Positions 36,651-47,905 of a DNA stretch of 64,000 nt are shown in pieces. The notes beneath the pieces are model-generated. The model worked only from the letters and a program-made list of their open reading frames with translations, did not search any database and was not told the DNA's origin. Every line of letters begins with the position of its first letter. Within the stretch, counting starts at the first letter, position 1. Location: positions 5,210,501 to 5,274,500 of the forward strand of contig NC_084923.1 in NCBI RefSeq assembly GCF_958298935.1. Direction: 5' to 3'. The stretch is from Phragmites australis (Eukaryota > Streptophyta > Magnoliopsida > Poales > Poaceae). Both the position numbers and the translations under genes were made by a program.

Positions 36651-37102
36651 TAAAATATTGTTTGGACGGTTCCTCGCAAAGTTGTCTGTCACTTATATAT
36701 TCTTCCATGTGCTGGTGAGAAAGACATAAGTGACGAGTGAATGAGTTATCGTTACTTATGTATTTAGATAAGTGACGGGTAAATTTTTTACCCGTTACTT
36801 ATATGTTCTCCAATGAGCTGTATAGAATGTCATAAGTGACGAGTCAAAAGTTATCTGTCACTTATGTTCATAAGTGATGGATAACTAATTACTCGTCACT
36901 TATGTCTTTCTATACAGCTTAGAGGAGACGTTAATAGGTGATAGGACACGGTTACGACCCGTTAACTATGACCTATTTAGTGACAAATTTTTATCCGTTA
37001 CTTATAACTAGTTACTAATAACGTCTTTTAAATAATAGATATAGTACCCATCACTTATAACAATTATCATCTGTTATCTATAGTTTTTTTCACATAGTAG
37101 TT

Positions 37103-37820
37103 GTTGAAGTGAGCCAGGGAACAGACAGCCAGCCCACGACCAACCTCGTGATCCAAATCCAATCAATGCACCGCACATAAAAAAAGCCATGCATGACTAA
37201 TTGATACATGTAGACAATTTAAATTTGAGTTCTCTCCGATATGGATTTAAGTGATTATTTGGATATTATTAATAGTACATTTAGATTTTCCTATATGTCA
37301 TCCATTTTTTTATTAATTGACACGATGACATGGCTGCCACTAGACATCCATGTTTATCGCATGTAAATATTAAAGAGCAGTCCGACAAATACAACGATGC
37401 TACTCTGGGTAACCTTTGAGAATTCTCAAGTTATCAAAAGTAAGAGATTCAAATTTCACCGTGAGGTTTTGTAGAGTTGAGATATTCTATAATGACATGT
37501 TTAGAAGGTCACCATTGGCAAGGTTTCGATGTTTTCAAATAATACACTACAAATAAGGGTAGCCTCCTCCCTTAAGCTATAGGCACAAAGAGTTGTAAGA
37601 TGGAATGAGTGCCAATTGTCGAGTGAGTGCCAAGGGTAAGTCACGATGGAATGATTATGAAAGAGAAGAAAAGTAGCTATAAGAGAAGTGTAAGTCCTGT
37701 GTATCAAAGTGAGTAAGTGTTATACGTTCTACTATTTTTATAAAGTGTGGTATCTCTAGCTCACACTTACGGAGTAGGTATTTAGTAGTTTGAGTTGCAT
37801 ATAAATATGATGGAATGGCG
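37103..37820. other. Intergenic, AT-rich
   Basis: AT-rich sequence between the CACTA element and the direct-repeat structure. I see no gene or element ends in it. Confidence 0.35.
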
Positions 37821-38112
37821 CTAGAAACAAAAATGTTTTACCTTTAATAGCGACTTGATCGCAAGTTGGCTATAAACCAGAAATCACGTATTGTCGTATA
37901 AGAAAACCACAGTTGGCACGGCAGCTTTATTACAAGAAAAGTGCTAAGCAGTAAAAAGAAAAATGATAAATACTATAAGATAGTTGGTACAATAGCATAT
38001 GTCTCCTCGATCGAGGCTAAGGATGTTGCTACAGATTTTTCATATTTTTGTCAATTCTATTGTATTTCGTTACAATCACATAATATTTATAAGTTTAAAT
38101 AATCGCTTACCC
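37821..38112. repeat. About 290-bp direct repeat, left copy
   Basis: The stretch starting CTAGAAACAAAAATGTTTTA and including GACTTGATCGCAAGTTGGCT is repeated in the same orientation at 38971-39246 with moderate divergence. The pair encloses about 860 bp. Neither copy has clear TG...CA ends. Confidence 0.75.
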
Positions 38113-38394
38113 ATGACTTTGATCTACTGTAAGCCGATGGATTAAAAATAGGCTGTCAAAATCTATTACTTACAGTAATACTACAATACCATAGTACTAT
38201 GAAACCAGCACATTCTTCGTGAGCATTGGTTGTGCTACAGTATTCTGCTGCTATTACTGTTCATACTACTGTATCCCTGTGACTTTGCTACCTCAAGTGA
38301 GAGAAGCCGGTTCTGGTTTTTATAATAGCGTGATATCTCTAGCCCTGTGACTTTGCTACCTCAAGCGAGAGTAGCAGTGGGCCATGTGTATGTA

Positions 38395-38466
38395 TATGTG
38401 TGTGTATATATATATATATAAGTATATGTATATATGTATATATATATATGTATACATACATATGTA
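38395..38466. repeat. TA/TG microsatellite
   Basis: An interrupted run of TATG, TG and TA units, about 70 bp long. It lies between the two copies of the direct repeat. Confidence 0.85.
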
Positions 38467-38640
38467 ATTTTCTTTTTTGGAAATTCTAGAAAATGTCGAA
38501 ATAAATATTAGTTATATTAATAAATCAGCTGAAAAAATCTAAAATGCAAAGAAAAATATCTAAAACTTAAAAAAATATGAAACAAATTTTTTTTAGTTAG
38601 TATTACTTTCACCTACATGTTAAAACTATGTGCATGCATA

Positions 38641-38942
38641 AAAGTACTATTGTTTTCTCTATAATTAATTACATGTGTTTAACATTAATAATTTCATAAA
38701 TAAATATTGAAATATACAAATTTTGTGAACATAATATTTTTAGTCTCCTTTTGTCGTGCTCCATACAAAAAATAAAAAACAGGCGTGGCGTAAAGTACTA
38801 TTGTTTTCTCTATAATTAATTACATGTGTTTAACATTAATAATTTCATAAATAAATATTGAAATATACAAAATTTTGGGAACCTAATTTTTTTAGTCTTC
38901 TTTTGTCGTGCTCCATACAAAAAATAAAAAACAGGCGCGACG
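38641..38942. repeat. 151-bp tandem duplication
   Basis: Copy 1 covers 38641-38791 and copy 2 covers 38792-38942. Both begin AAAGTACTATTGTTTTCTC and end in an ACAGGCG-type sequence; they differ at only a few positions, so the duplication is recent. It sits inside the larger direct-repeat structure. Confidence 0.9.
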
Positions 38943-38970
38943 TAGACGCGCTAATCAGACTAGTGGTCTT

Positions 38971-39246
38971 CTAGAACTAAAATGTTTTGCCTGTAAGAGT
39001 GACTTGATCGCAAGTCGGCTAGAAACCACCGTATTGTCATATAAGAAAACCACAGTTGACACGGCCGCTTTATTATAAGAAAAAATATTAAGCAGTAAAA
39101 AGAAAAATCATAAATACTATAAGATGGTACGATAGCATATATGTCTCCTCGAGACAAGGATGTTGGTACATAATTTTCATATTTTGTCAAATCTCATTGT
39201 ATTCCGTCGCCTCCACATAGTACTTATAGGTATAAACAACCGCTCG
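38971..39246. repeat. About 280-bp direct repeat, right copy
   Basis: Second copy of the repeat at 37821-38112, with GACTTGATCGCAAGTCGGCT as the best conserved segment. The arrangement could be a short LTR-type element or two insertions of one MITE. Confidence 0.75.
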
Positions 39247-40533
39247 ATGATCGTCGCAATCACGCTCTTTCCAAGTGCCGGGCTCACTTTATACGTTAGA
39301 TACCCGTTGCCGAGTGGTCAGCATTCTGAAATAGTTCCCGCATCAAGAGACTAAAATTATGCAACCAAAGGCCGCAGTCCAATCTCATTCTATCTACAAG
39401 GCTTGATCGAGAGTCTGGCTTGCATTATTGAAATATTAATCGATAAAAATAAACCTAACTAGTGATAATTCTACGGTGATAAAATGCAGCATTGTCACTT
39501 TTTTTTTTGTTTATAGTTACTTGTGAGTGGAAGATCACTATGTTGCCTTAATAAACATATATAAATAGTTTTGATTTCTTATGACGACTTGTCAATTTCC
39601 AACTACTTTGATTTTCAAGCAAATATTTGCCCACCCTTTTGGTGTGAGTGACTGCCCACTCAAAAAGACATCAATTGCAGGAGGCTCTACCTCTTCGTAA
39701 CATTTGTTCTTAGTGCTGATCACGCAACACCGCGGCAGAACATCTCCCACACTACTTGACGTGGCATGCTCCTTATCCACTTGCTCCTAAGTTGTATATT
39801 TCATCTGATAACAACAAAAGGCTTTTACAAAAATATAAACAACAATATTGTCCATACCTCACCCTTCACCGAAGAAACTTAAGTTGAAACTGCAAAACCT
39901 ATGTAGGACGAAATTTGTGTCCAAAATTTAAAATTGAATTGAATTTTTTTAAAACCCTCCTTTCCTGAAAGTTATGTGTAGGGGTGCAAATGGGACGGAT
40001 ATTTCCCGACCGGCCGACCGTTCGAAAGTGTTCGAAACAAATATGGGATGATTGGACAGTGTCCATCTCTGGATATGAGAAAAATGTAAGATATGATACA
40101 TGATGATTGATATTCGTCTAAAGTACCTGAATGTTAGGTGTAATGAGAAAATATACTGTGATTTCACTTAAAAATATGATAATATATATGTAGATTATCA
40201 CACACCCGTAGACAAATTTATATTTACTAATTGGAGGCTCCTTTTGGTGCCTCCATGTTAATCCTAAGAAAATCTTAGAAATTCCAAAAAAGCAAAATAT
40301 CCAACCATCGAATTAATTGATTGATTAACTGTAACTATAGATCAACAACCAGACGAAACAACATAGAAGATTAAAAAATAAATTATAGAGTCCAACCCTA
40401 AGACTACTTCTTGCCTTTCCTTCCATTTTTTTAATACCCTTTGTCCAATAAGGCTACATTAGTAAACTCCAACTTAGTTACGTTAGCAATCAACACACTT
40501 TTCCAAATCAATTAAAATATACCAATTAAATAT
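39247..40533. other. Intergenic, AT-rich
   Basis: About 1.3 kb of AT-rich DNA with no recognisable gene or element ends. It leads up to the solo LTR. Confidence 0.35.
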
Positions 40534-40650
40534 ACGTGTGTCGGTGACATGGGAACCAGGGGTCCCCGAGTCCCGAGGCCAGGACAGCAGAGTGCCACGT
40601 GGCACCCTCCCTCGGGGATTATCTCCTCGAGGTCCGAGAAGATCAAGTTT

Positions 40651-41005
40651 CGGGAGAGGTTGCTCGGGGCCATAAACAGTGGTCCCCGAGTTCCCCGATG
40701 ACCCGAGAAGGCCAAGTTTCGGGAGAGGGTGCTCGGAGCCATGAACAGTGGTCCTCGAGCACCCGAGTTCCCCGATGACAAGAGAAGTCAGTCCCGGAAG
40801 AGGGTGCTCGGGGCCATGAATAGTGGTCCCCGAGCACCCGAGTTCCCCGATGACCCGAGCAGTCCAGTTCCGGGAGAGGGTGCTCGGGGCCGTGAACAGT
40901 GGTCCCCGAGCACCCGAGTTCCCCGAGGACCAAGAGAGGGCATATCCGGGAGAGAGTGCTCGGGGCTGTGAACAGTAGTCCCCGAGCACTCATAGTTCCC
41001 CGAGG
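40651..41005 (+). repeat. Five tandem units in the LTR U3
   Basis: Units of about 68-77 bp share GGGAGAGGGTGCTCGGGGCC, then GTGAACAGTGGTCCCCGAGC and ACCCGAGTTCCCCGA. They begin near 40651, 40719, 40794, 40871 and 40948. Promoter-strengthening repeats of this kind are common in LTR U3 regions. Confidence 0.85.
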
Positions 41006-41410
41006 GCTTGAGAAGTCCTTCGCTGGTAGTCCCCATAAGGGCTCGGCGGTGAGGTGTAAATTGGTGAGAGGCCCGATGTTGCATTTAAGAGGGCGCGTGG
41101 CCTGTCACTTCCAACCACTCCCCCACGCCTGCTGTCAGTCCCTGCCACGGTCTGGCACGGAGGCGTGGAGGCATTTAATACGTAACGCCTGCCGCCCTAC
41201 TGTGTCAGACTCGCTCTGATCGGGCGGGCATGCAGGGCTGCTCGGTGGCTGCCCGGCAGGCCCTCCCCGCTGCACCCGCTGAAAAGCGGAATTATGACAG
41301 CGAAGACCGGACGGGGGCGCATTTTCAACCCTTCCCGTTACCTGCTTTCCATTTATGGTGCTTTGGAACTTGCGCCAATCCTTTCTGGGCACGCCACCTG
41401 CCCCGACGGG

Positions 41411-41417
41411 TATAAAG
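41411..41417 (+). promoter_or_regulatory. TATA box of the solo LTR
   Basis: TATAAAG within GACGGGTATAAAGGAGGGGC is well placed as the LTR core promoter, about 395 bp before the LTR end. Confidence 0.6.
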
Positions 41418-41811
41418 GAGGGGCGGGCACCCCGGAGAAGAAGGAGAGAGAGACTCAGACTTGGACGGAGATCGGACAGAGCACATCTGACGAACTCTGG
41501 ACGACGACGGAAGAAGCACGAAGCTCTAGACTTAGACAAACATTCTTGTAACACAGCAGATCCTCAAAGAGACATTCTTAGAGCATTTATAGCACACACA
41601 CATGAGTAGGGTATTACGCTCAGTGCGGCCCGAACCTATCTAAAAATTCCCTGAGTATTTTACTTTCTCCTGCATCCGATCATCTACTCCACCTGCATCT
41701 CATTTACTCCTATTTATTTCACATACAAGGCGGACTCAGAATCACCCCCGACCGAATCTCAAAGGGGTCCCTCCGAATCCCTGCTTGAGGGGTTCATCCT
41801 TCGACAACGTG

Positions 41812-43242
41812 TAATCAAACATTACAAAATTAAAACAACATAATGCAAACATATTATGAATTATCACATAAAAATAATATCAAAGAATTTATAATATGAG
41901 ATACGGTGACGACATTAATAATAATAATAATTTCAAAAAATCAAGAAACAAATAAAATCAATTTGCATAACACATAAAATGAAAATTATAAATTAGATCT
42001 ATTCACAAATAATAAACATGATTCCAATATTATGAAAAAAATTACATTTATATTTTACATTCCAATATTTAAATATAAATAGCTGATGTATCTTAGCATA
42101 CAACTATTATTAACATAAATATTTACAATTCAGCCGTAAGCTAAATTTCTAACCTGTGTAGTCGCATAGGTTGATGCGCTAGTAATACAGAATGATCTTA
42201 TTTTCACATCTCATCGATCACTCTCTCTGCACTCTCTTTGATTGCACCATATACTGTTTAATATGTTGTACGAAGATTAATATGTTGTACGAAGATGCAA
42301 GTAAAGTAAAAAAAAAAAATCATCTACCTAACTAACCGACATTTATCTGACTATCTGCTGTGATTTCAACCCGAGAAAAATGTAGGATAAGATATATGAT
42401 GGAGAAGAAACAATTATCCCACGCTATCCATATCTGATTCTAACTCCGATAAAAAAGGATATGATACATGATAAATTATATCCGTTCGTATCCAATTCGA
42501 TGACACCGCTAGCTATATGTATCTCCAACTTTGAGGTTCCAGATTATGACCAAACTTTCATTTTTTCATTTTTGAGATTTTGCCCGGTTGAAAGACCCAT
42601 TCTCACATGCAGACATGCAAGTTGGAAATTGTTTAATACTTCCTCTAATCCCCTATAACTTTTTTAGTTGTAATTCATGTTACTTTTTCTAAGATTGCAG
42701 TCTCTAATTTCTGCATGAACTTGAAATCATTCAGAAGACGGCCGGTACTATAGATGCCACGCTTTATCGTGGAACAGAGCCCCTCCCTCCCTGAAATAGG
42801 ACAGATAGTGTACATACACCCATAAGGCCATAGCCCAAACTATCCTGCCGGTGTGTGAACGAAATTAGCATCTCGGGAGTCGGGAGCATTGGGCGTCCGG
42901 TTTCCCTTGCAACGGGAGTATCGGACGGTCCACATCATTCTCCATTTCTCCCGTCTACTATATTATTATTTAAGAAAGAAAAGAATCATCATTTCAATTC
43001 TCAAGGTCACGGAATTACGGCGTCCCTGACCAGTTGGATTCCTGCAAGGAAGAAGGAACCCACGTTCTCAACAGCGTGAAGAGAACACAACCGCCGGTGG
43101 TCGACAAGACGAAAAGAGGCCGCAACTGGAATGAGTAAGCACACTACGCATTTCCTTTCCTCACGGGGATCCCTTCCTCACGTCTCTCTCTGCCACACGA
43201 CCATCCCACCACCCAACCCCCGTCGCCCCCGCCCACAAAATT
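41812..43242. other. Intergenic upstream of JAZ copy 3
   Basis: AT-rich to about 42,850, then more balanced. No gene was recognised. The stretch from 43,000 on is the upstream region of the next JAZ gene. Confidence 0.4.
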
Positions 43243-43304
43243 CACGTGTTCTTTTTGCCCTGCACCACTCCGCCCCCCCCCCCCCCTCTCCCCATTTATA
43301 AAAG
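43243..43304 (+). promoter_or_regulatory. G-box and TATA box of JAZ copy 3
   Basis: CACGTG at 43243-43248 is the canonical site for MYC2-type factors, which activate JAZ genes. The TATA box TTTATAAAAG follows at 43295-43304, 126 bp before the ATG. A C14 run (43273-43286) lies between them. Jasmonate induction through MYC2 with JAZ feedback is the established model; that it applies here is inference. Confidence 0.65.
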
Positions 43305-43429
43305 AAGGCTCCCCGCGACCGGCCAATTCCCACAACCATCAAGGCAAGCAACGCAAACGCATCCAAGAAGAGAAGAGAAGAGAAGCGAAGCGCGCGGCGA
43401 CGCAAGCGGAGAAGCGCATCTCGTTCGGC

Positions 43430-43972
43430 ATGGCCATGGCGGCAGCGGAAGGCAAGAGCCGGAGGTTCGCGCTGGCGTGCGGCGTGCTCAGCCAGTACGT
43501 TAAGGCCGAGCAGAAGATGGCGGCCGTAGTGGCGGGCCCTGCCCCGCGCGCGCCGGCGACGACGCTGAGCCTCATGCCCGGCGCGGACGTCGGCGCCGCG
43601 CAGGAGCCGGCCGTCGCCGCGGGGGAGGAGGAGGCCGCCGGGCCCGCGACCGCGGCGCCGCTCACCATCTTCTACGGCGGGAGGGTGGTCGTGTTCGAGG
43701 ACTTCCCGGCGGAGAAGGCGGCCGAGGTGATGCGCCTGGCAGCAGGCGCCGGCGCGGAGCGGCCGGCAGCCCCGACCCCGGCCCCGCGCGACGACCTGCC
43801 CATCGCGAGGAAGGCGTCGCTGCAGCGGTTCCTCGCCAAACGCAAGGACCGGCTTGGCGAGCGCGCGCCCTACGCCCGGCCGTCCCCGGCGGAGGAGGAG
43901 GAGAAGAAGAAGCCAGCTTCTTGGCTCGGGCAGGGGAGCGCCGACGGCGACCGCCTCACCATCGCGCTGTGA
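43430..43972 (+). CDS. JAZ repressor, TIFY11-like (copy 3)
   Basis: A single-exon, GC-rich gene of 180 aa. The N-terminal [18 protein letters not shown] (11-28) and [10 protein letters not shown] (45-54) are TIFY11 features. The TIFY motif [20 protein letters not shown] lies at 78-97. The Jas motif [20 protein letters not shown] at 122-141, followed by APY, has the canonical LPIARK degron, so this copy should respond normally to JA-Ile. The tail is acidic then basic (EEEEKKKP) and ends RLTIAL. The start at 43430 is chosen as the first ATG of the frame; a second Met follows two codons later. It may correspond to rice TIFY11b by position. Confidence 0.96.
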   Translation: MAMAAAEGKSRRFALACGVLSQYVKAEQKMAAVVAGPAPRAPATTLSLMPGADVGAAQEPAVAAGEEEAAGPATAAPLTIFYGGRVVVFEDFPAEKAAEVMRLAAGAGAERPAAPTPAPRDDLPIARKASLQRFLAKRKDRLGERAPYARPSPAEEEEKKKPASWLGQGSADGDRLTIAL

Positions 43973-45342
43973 TCTGGGAGCTCGCTTGCCTCCCACGCTG
44001 GGAATCAATCAATCAATTAATTCTTGGAGTTGGTCGGACTACAACGAGCCAGATCATTTGCTCATGCTCATAAAGAGACACACACTTGTAGAGTTTTCTC
44101 TTAAAATTCGATAGAAAGATTGAACAATTTGCGCCTCTTTTGTATTCTTTCTCCTGTGCAAATCATAGCAGATTCACAAATACCGGTGCCTCAACAAATT
44201 GTCCCTGCTCATCTGTCTTTTCCCGGAGCAGCTCAAAAATATTTTAGAACGACAAGAGAAAAGTCCCAAACAAAGCTCGAACCACAGCCTCAAATTGAGA
44301 CCACTAGTTTATCCTCGCAAAAAAGAATCGATGCAGTTTCCGGCGCAGGTCCAAAAGGGCACCCCGAAAACGTGCCCCCAAAACGCGTACGCGTCAATAC
44401 TTTTTTGGAGCAGCACCGCGGTCGCTCGCTTGCGTTAGTCTATGGCCGTCCAACCGCTCAATTCGCATGCCGAGGCCGAGCTAGATGACGAGAACCTTCC
44501 CTCCTGCCTCCCATCCCAACCACTCCAACTTGCACGTCCACCGCTATTCAAATCAGAGCCCGTAGCCTCTTTCCTCTGCCCATGGACGGATTCGTCGTGA
44601 CACCAAGCGTTCGCGCGTGCATCTATCTGCCTTCCATGGGTGGTTTCGGCTGCATACACGAGGTTTAGTAGAGCTCGGTTGCCAGTAGAGCGTATAAGCA
44701 TACCGACAGAAAGAGTGGACTTATATTTATTAAAAAATGTTTTGTTATTTATATATGTTTAGATAGTCTAAGTTGAGTTTTGTTTGGTTGAATGAATATA
44801 AAATTATATGAGTAAATATAAGGATTAAGATCGTAATTAGTTACTCGTACAAAAATAATTTTATAACACTAACAATAAAACGTTACATGTGTAGATATAA
44901 AGTCTATGTTCACTAAGAAGGTTACGAAGTGAAACTCAAATACTCTCGGGACAGAATAAAATCGTATATTTACACTTATCGGACTATATTGCAATTATAA
45001 ATACAGACAACTCAACATATTTTTTTTTAATTTTACGCATTAGCTGGAGCAGGACGAGAGAGATTCTAGAACCAAACGCACCAAGTTCACGTCCGCGGAC
45101 GCTTTCCTCCCACACGCTGCCCTCCTTGCCCGCCTGCGCGCGCCTGGCTCGAGTTCGACGCCCCTGTCCTGTCCTGTCCTTTCCCCCGCAACGTGCCTAG
45201 CTCGCCTGCTTTGAAACGGTCACGGTGGCACAAGCTGTCTGGGCTGGCTAGCTGTACGGGGTGAGAATACAGAATAGGATACGGCGACTTCACCACGTTT
45301 TAGATGGTAACTTGCACGAGCAACTATTGTTTCGCGCAATGA
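43973..45342. other. JAZ copy 3 downstream intergenic
   Basis: The 3' untranslated region is followed by mixed DNA, including GC-rich patches at 44,330-44,650 and 45,090-45,260. The frames there have no recognisable domain. No gene is supported. Confidence 0.4.
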
Positions 45343-45696
45343 CAGGTGCGGAGGAGCAGGTAAAGGCTCGTCGATCTCTCTTCCTCTTCTTTATATTCTT
45401 CCTCTTTCTCTTTTTCTCTTTTTTCTTCTTCTTTATCTCTCATCTAAAACCAAAAAAATTATTAGAACTTAAGCAGAAAGTAAATTTTATATGATCTTGT
45501 CTAAAATAACTCTCACCATACTTCATTCATATCACCCATCTTGTAATCTAATAACTGAATTGAAGAAAAGAGAAAAAGAATAAACATATATCATAAAAAA
45601 ATATCATTTATAAGATCAAGTTGTATAAAATTTGCTTCCTTCACGAGAACTTTTCTTGACTGACAGTAGGGGGCTGGCCCCTAGGATCCGCCCCTG
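45343..45696. mobile_element. hAT-like MITE, 354 bp
   Basis: The left end CAGGTGCGGAGGAGC and the complement of the right end CAGGGGCGGATCCTAGG form a short imperfect inverted repeat. TTTCGCGC at 45330-45337 and TTTCGCGA at 45697-45704 look like an 8-bp target duplication; on the left, five bases separate it from CAGGTG, so the exact left end is uncertain. The interior is AT-rich and related to 12770-12940. Confidence 0.55.
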
Positions 45697-45704
45697 TTTC
45701 GCGA

Positions 45705-47717
45705 TTGGCGCAACTTGTCGTGAGTATTCGGGTGATGATTAAAGGATCGGCTCTGATGGAGCTTTTGCCGTGAGTATTACGCTAATTCAAAGTGGCGGTA
45801 GTATCCTAAAAAAAGGTGGTCGTAGTAAGTGGAAGTACTATACTGCACGATCAGTACTAGTCAGGATTGGATCTTGCCGGCCAGACAAAGGAAACGTGCG
45901 TGTTAAAGAAATGCCAAACGAGCAGGTTTTTAAAGGTCAAACAACCCGACAGGGCCTTCAATGACGTCGAGCAAATCGTGCTGCGTGCAAATCTGCAGGG
46001 GTCCGGAGACACCAACAACGAAGGTGAACGTTCCGTGGACAGTAAGCACTTTGAATTGGGCTGGACGTAGAACGCAAGCAGGGTCTAACCGATGACGCGG
46101 CTGTAAGAAATCCCCACGCAGCTTTACCGTTTCAAACGATGCATGCAGTGCAGTGCAGTTCGTAGACTGTGCAAGCAAGGCAGCGACAGCCCTGCAATCA
46201 GCGTCTGTTGACACGTCGTACGCTGTGCGACTGCAAGAATTTTTGGCAACATCACTGCAAAGTCAAAAGGACTTTGAAAACGGAAAAAGAGCAGGGAGAG
46301 CAAGTCAATTTGCACAAGCGAGGGCCACTTGCTTCCAGTTTATTTCCCGCTAGAAACGTGTGGGCCTTTTCCATGTGTTCCGTTGGACCGACACCAGAAA
46401 CCTATATGAAATGTAACTTCGCATGCATTACCTCTATGCTCTATCTTCATTATCTATCTCTTCTATCTATTATTTATTTATTCGTTAATTCTTTTATCTG
46501 CCTTATAATTTTTTTAACACGAATTTTAATATAAATAAATAGTTCTAATAATTCATATAAAATTTTCCGTATTGGGGTCATGCTCGCTCGTTGACGTGGG
46601 AGGCTGCGACACCCAGACCTGGAACAGCAGCCTGCAGCTTCGTCGTGCACGCACGCGGGATCGATGGCTTCGTGTTCGTAGGCCGGCAACATACATGCGT
46701 TCAGCGATTGCACGGTGACTGGTAGGAGATGGCTAGTAGGCCAGTTGCGACCAAGTGTTGTAGGTGGGACTGATGAAGCATGTGCGAGCTCCTCGGCTCG
46801 TCCTTCCGTGTTCTTTCCCTTTCGTTGAATTGTTGGCTTGCCAAGAGGAGACGATGGGAGTGGAATGGTTAAAGACGAGGAATAGAATAAGGGTGGAAAA
46901 TTCTATACCGTGTCGCGCCATCTATCTCGGTCATGTATTTTGTGTTGAGATTTGTACCGGAGGTTTAGTGAAAAAATATTAGGTAGATAAGAGAATTAAT
47001 AGATAAATTAAAAAAAATAGTCATCGATCGTTATAGAAAGTGTGCGCTCACTATGTCGCTAATACCCTTGTATTTCCCTAACAAGGGTACCTCCACTGCA
47101 GATGTATTGCACCTCACATTCGTTTTCTGTTCCTGGAAACGTCCGGGGCTGGAAGTCTGGAAACGTAAGTTTATTTGGACAAGAACATGTCATCCTGCTG
47201 CTACTTCTCTTTTTGAAGGAAGAACATGTATGTTTTTTAGTTTTCCTTTTTTTGAAAGGTTTTAGTTTTCCTTTTGCAAATGAAAGAGCTTGTATTATTA
47301 GCACTCTAGAACTAGCAGCAGGAACAGCCCGGCCAGAGACGTCTTCATCGAAGAGGGCAAGTTTGACCAGTGGCCCTAGTACTTTCATTCATGCACGAGG
47401 CATTACCGTCCACAAAGTTTAGGGGAGATACAAACCATAAGTGATGACCAAAATCTAAGGAACAAACATGCTTAGCCAAATTATATGCATCCACATTAGA
47501 CACTCTACATTCACGACGAAAGGAACATACTAAGAAAGTCCCTTGCCCTCGCTTTCGCCTTCGCCTTGATCTTTCGATGATTGAGATATATTCACACCTA
47601 GACGTCATATCAATATGCTTAACAACTTCCAGGCAATCCGAGGCTAGACACACCTCCAGAAGATAAGATTGCACCTATATTTGTCACGTCTAAAGCTCAG
47701 ACAACCTCATGTTTATC
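45705..47717. other. Intergenic, no gene recognised
   Basis: About 2 kb of mixed composition. Chance frames at 45,930-46,534 and 47,059-47,674 show no known domain, conserved splice pattern or element ends. Confidence 0.35.
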
Positions 47718-47905
47718 GGGCAATGTTTGGTTGCTGTCACTATTCTAGTTTATCTAGCTTTTTAGCATCTTGATCATTTATCATAGATAAAATATTTTGC
47801 TAAAATTTATCTAAGGTTAATTAGTCAATGTTTTTCATAAAAGTAGAATAAAACTATTCTTATATAGCAATATGTAATAAAATTAATCATAAACCAAACG
47901 GGCGT
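47718..47905. mobile_element. Tourist-type MITE, about 190 bp
   Basis: The left end has GGGCAATGTTTGGTT and the complement of the right end has GCCCGTTTGGTTTATG. TTA precedes the left end by two bases and TAA follows the right end. The interior is AT-rich. The sequence fits small Tourist elements, which begin GGGCNNGTTTGG. Confidence 0.5.

Larger units (their letters stand above)
32633..37099. mobile_element. CACTA (En/Spm-type) element, 4,467 bp
   Basis: The left end is CACTACGTGAAAAAC and the complement of the right end is TACTATGTGAAAAAAAC. The terminal CACTA has become TACTA on the right. Target duplications GTT lie at 32630-32632 and 37100-37102. Subterminal repeats of the motif ATAAGTGACGGGT, in both orientations, cluster at 32,680-32,930 and 36,680-37,080, typical of CACTA transposase-binding regions. 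The interior carries a truncated TNP2-type transposase and about 2 kb of unrelated DNA. Confidence 0.88.
40539..41806 (+). mobile_element. Solo LTR, 1,268 bp
   Basis: A single LTR starts TGTCGGTGACATGG and ends CATCCTTCGACA, flanked by perfect 5-bp duplications ACGTG (40534-40538 and 41807-41811). No internal region or second LTR is present, so it arose by recombination between LTRs. It contains a five-unit tandem array upstream of a TATA box, the layout of an enhancer-rich U3. The same family starts again at 63931. GC content and length suggest a gypsy-type element. Confidence 0.9.

Noticed and set aside
40650..41005. Regular about 75-bp repeats that could suggest a CRISPR-like array
   Set aside because: Units are contiguous tandem copies without unique spacers, inside a plant LTR.
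43178..44008. 276-residue leftward frame over JAZ copy 3
   Set aside because: Mirror frame of the GC-rich JAZ coding exon; arginine/leucine-rich with no domain.
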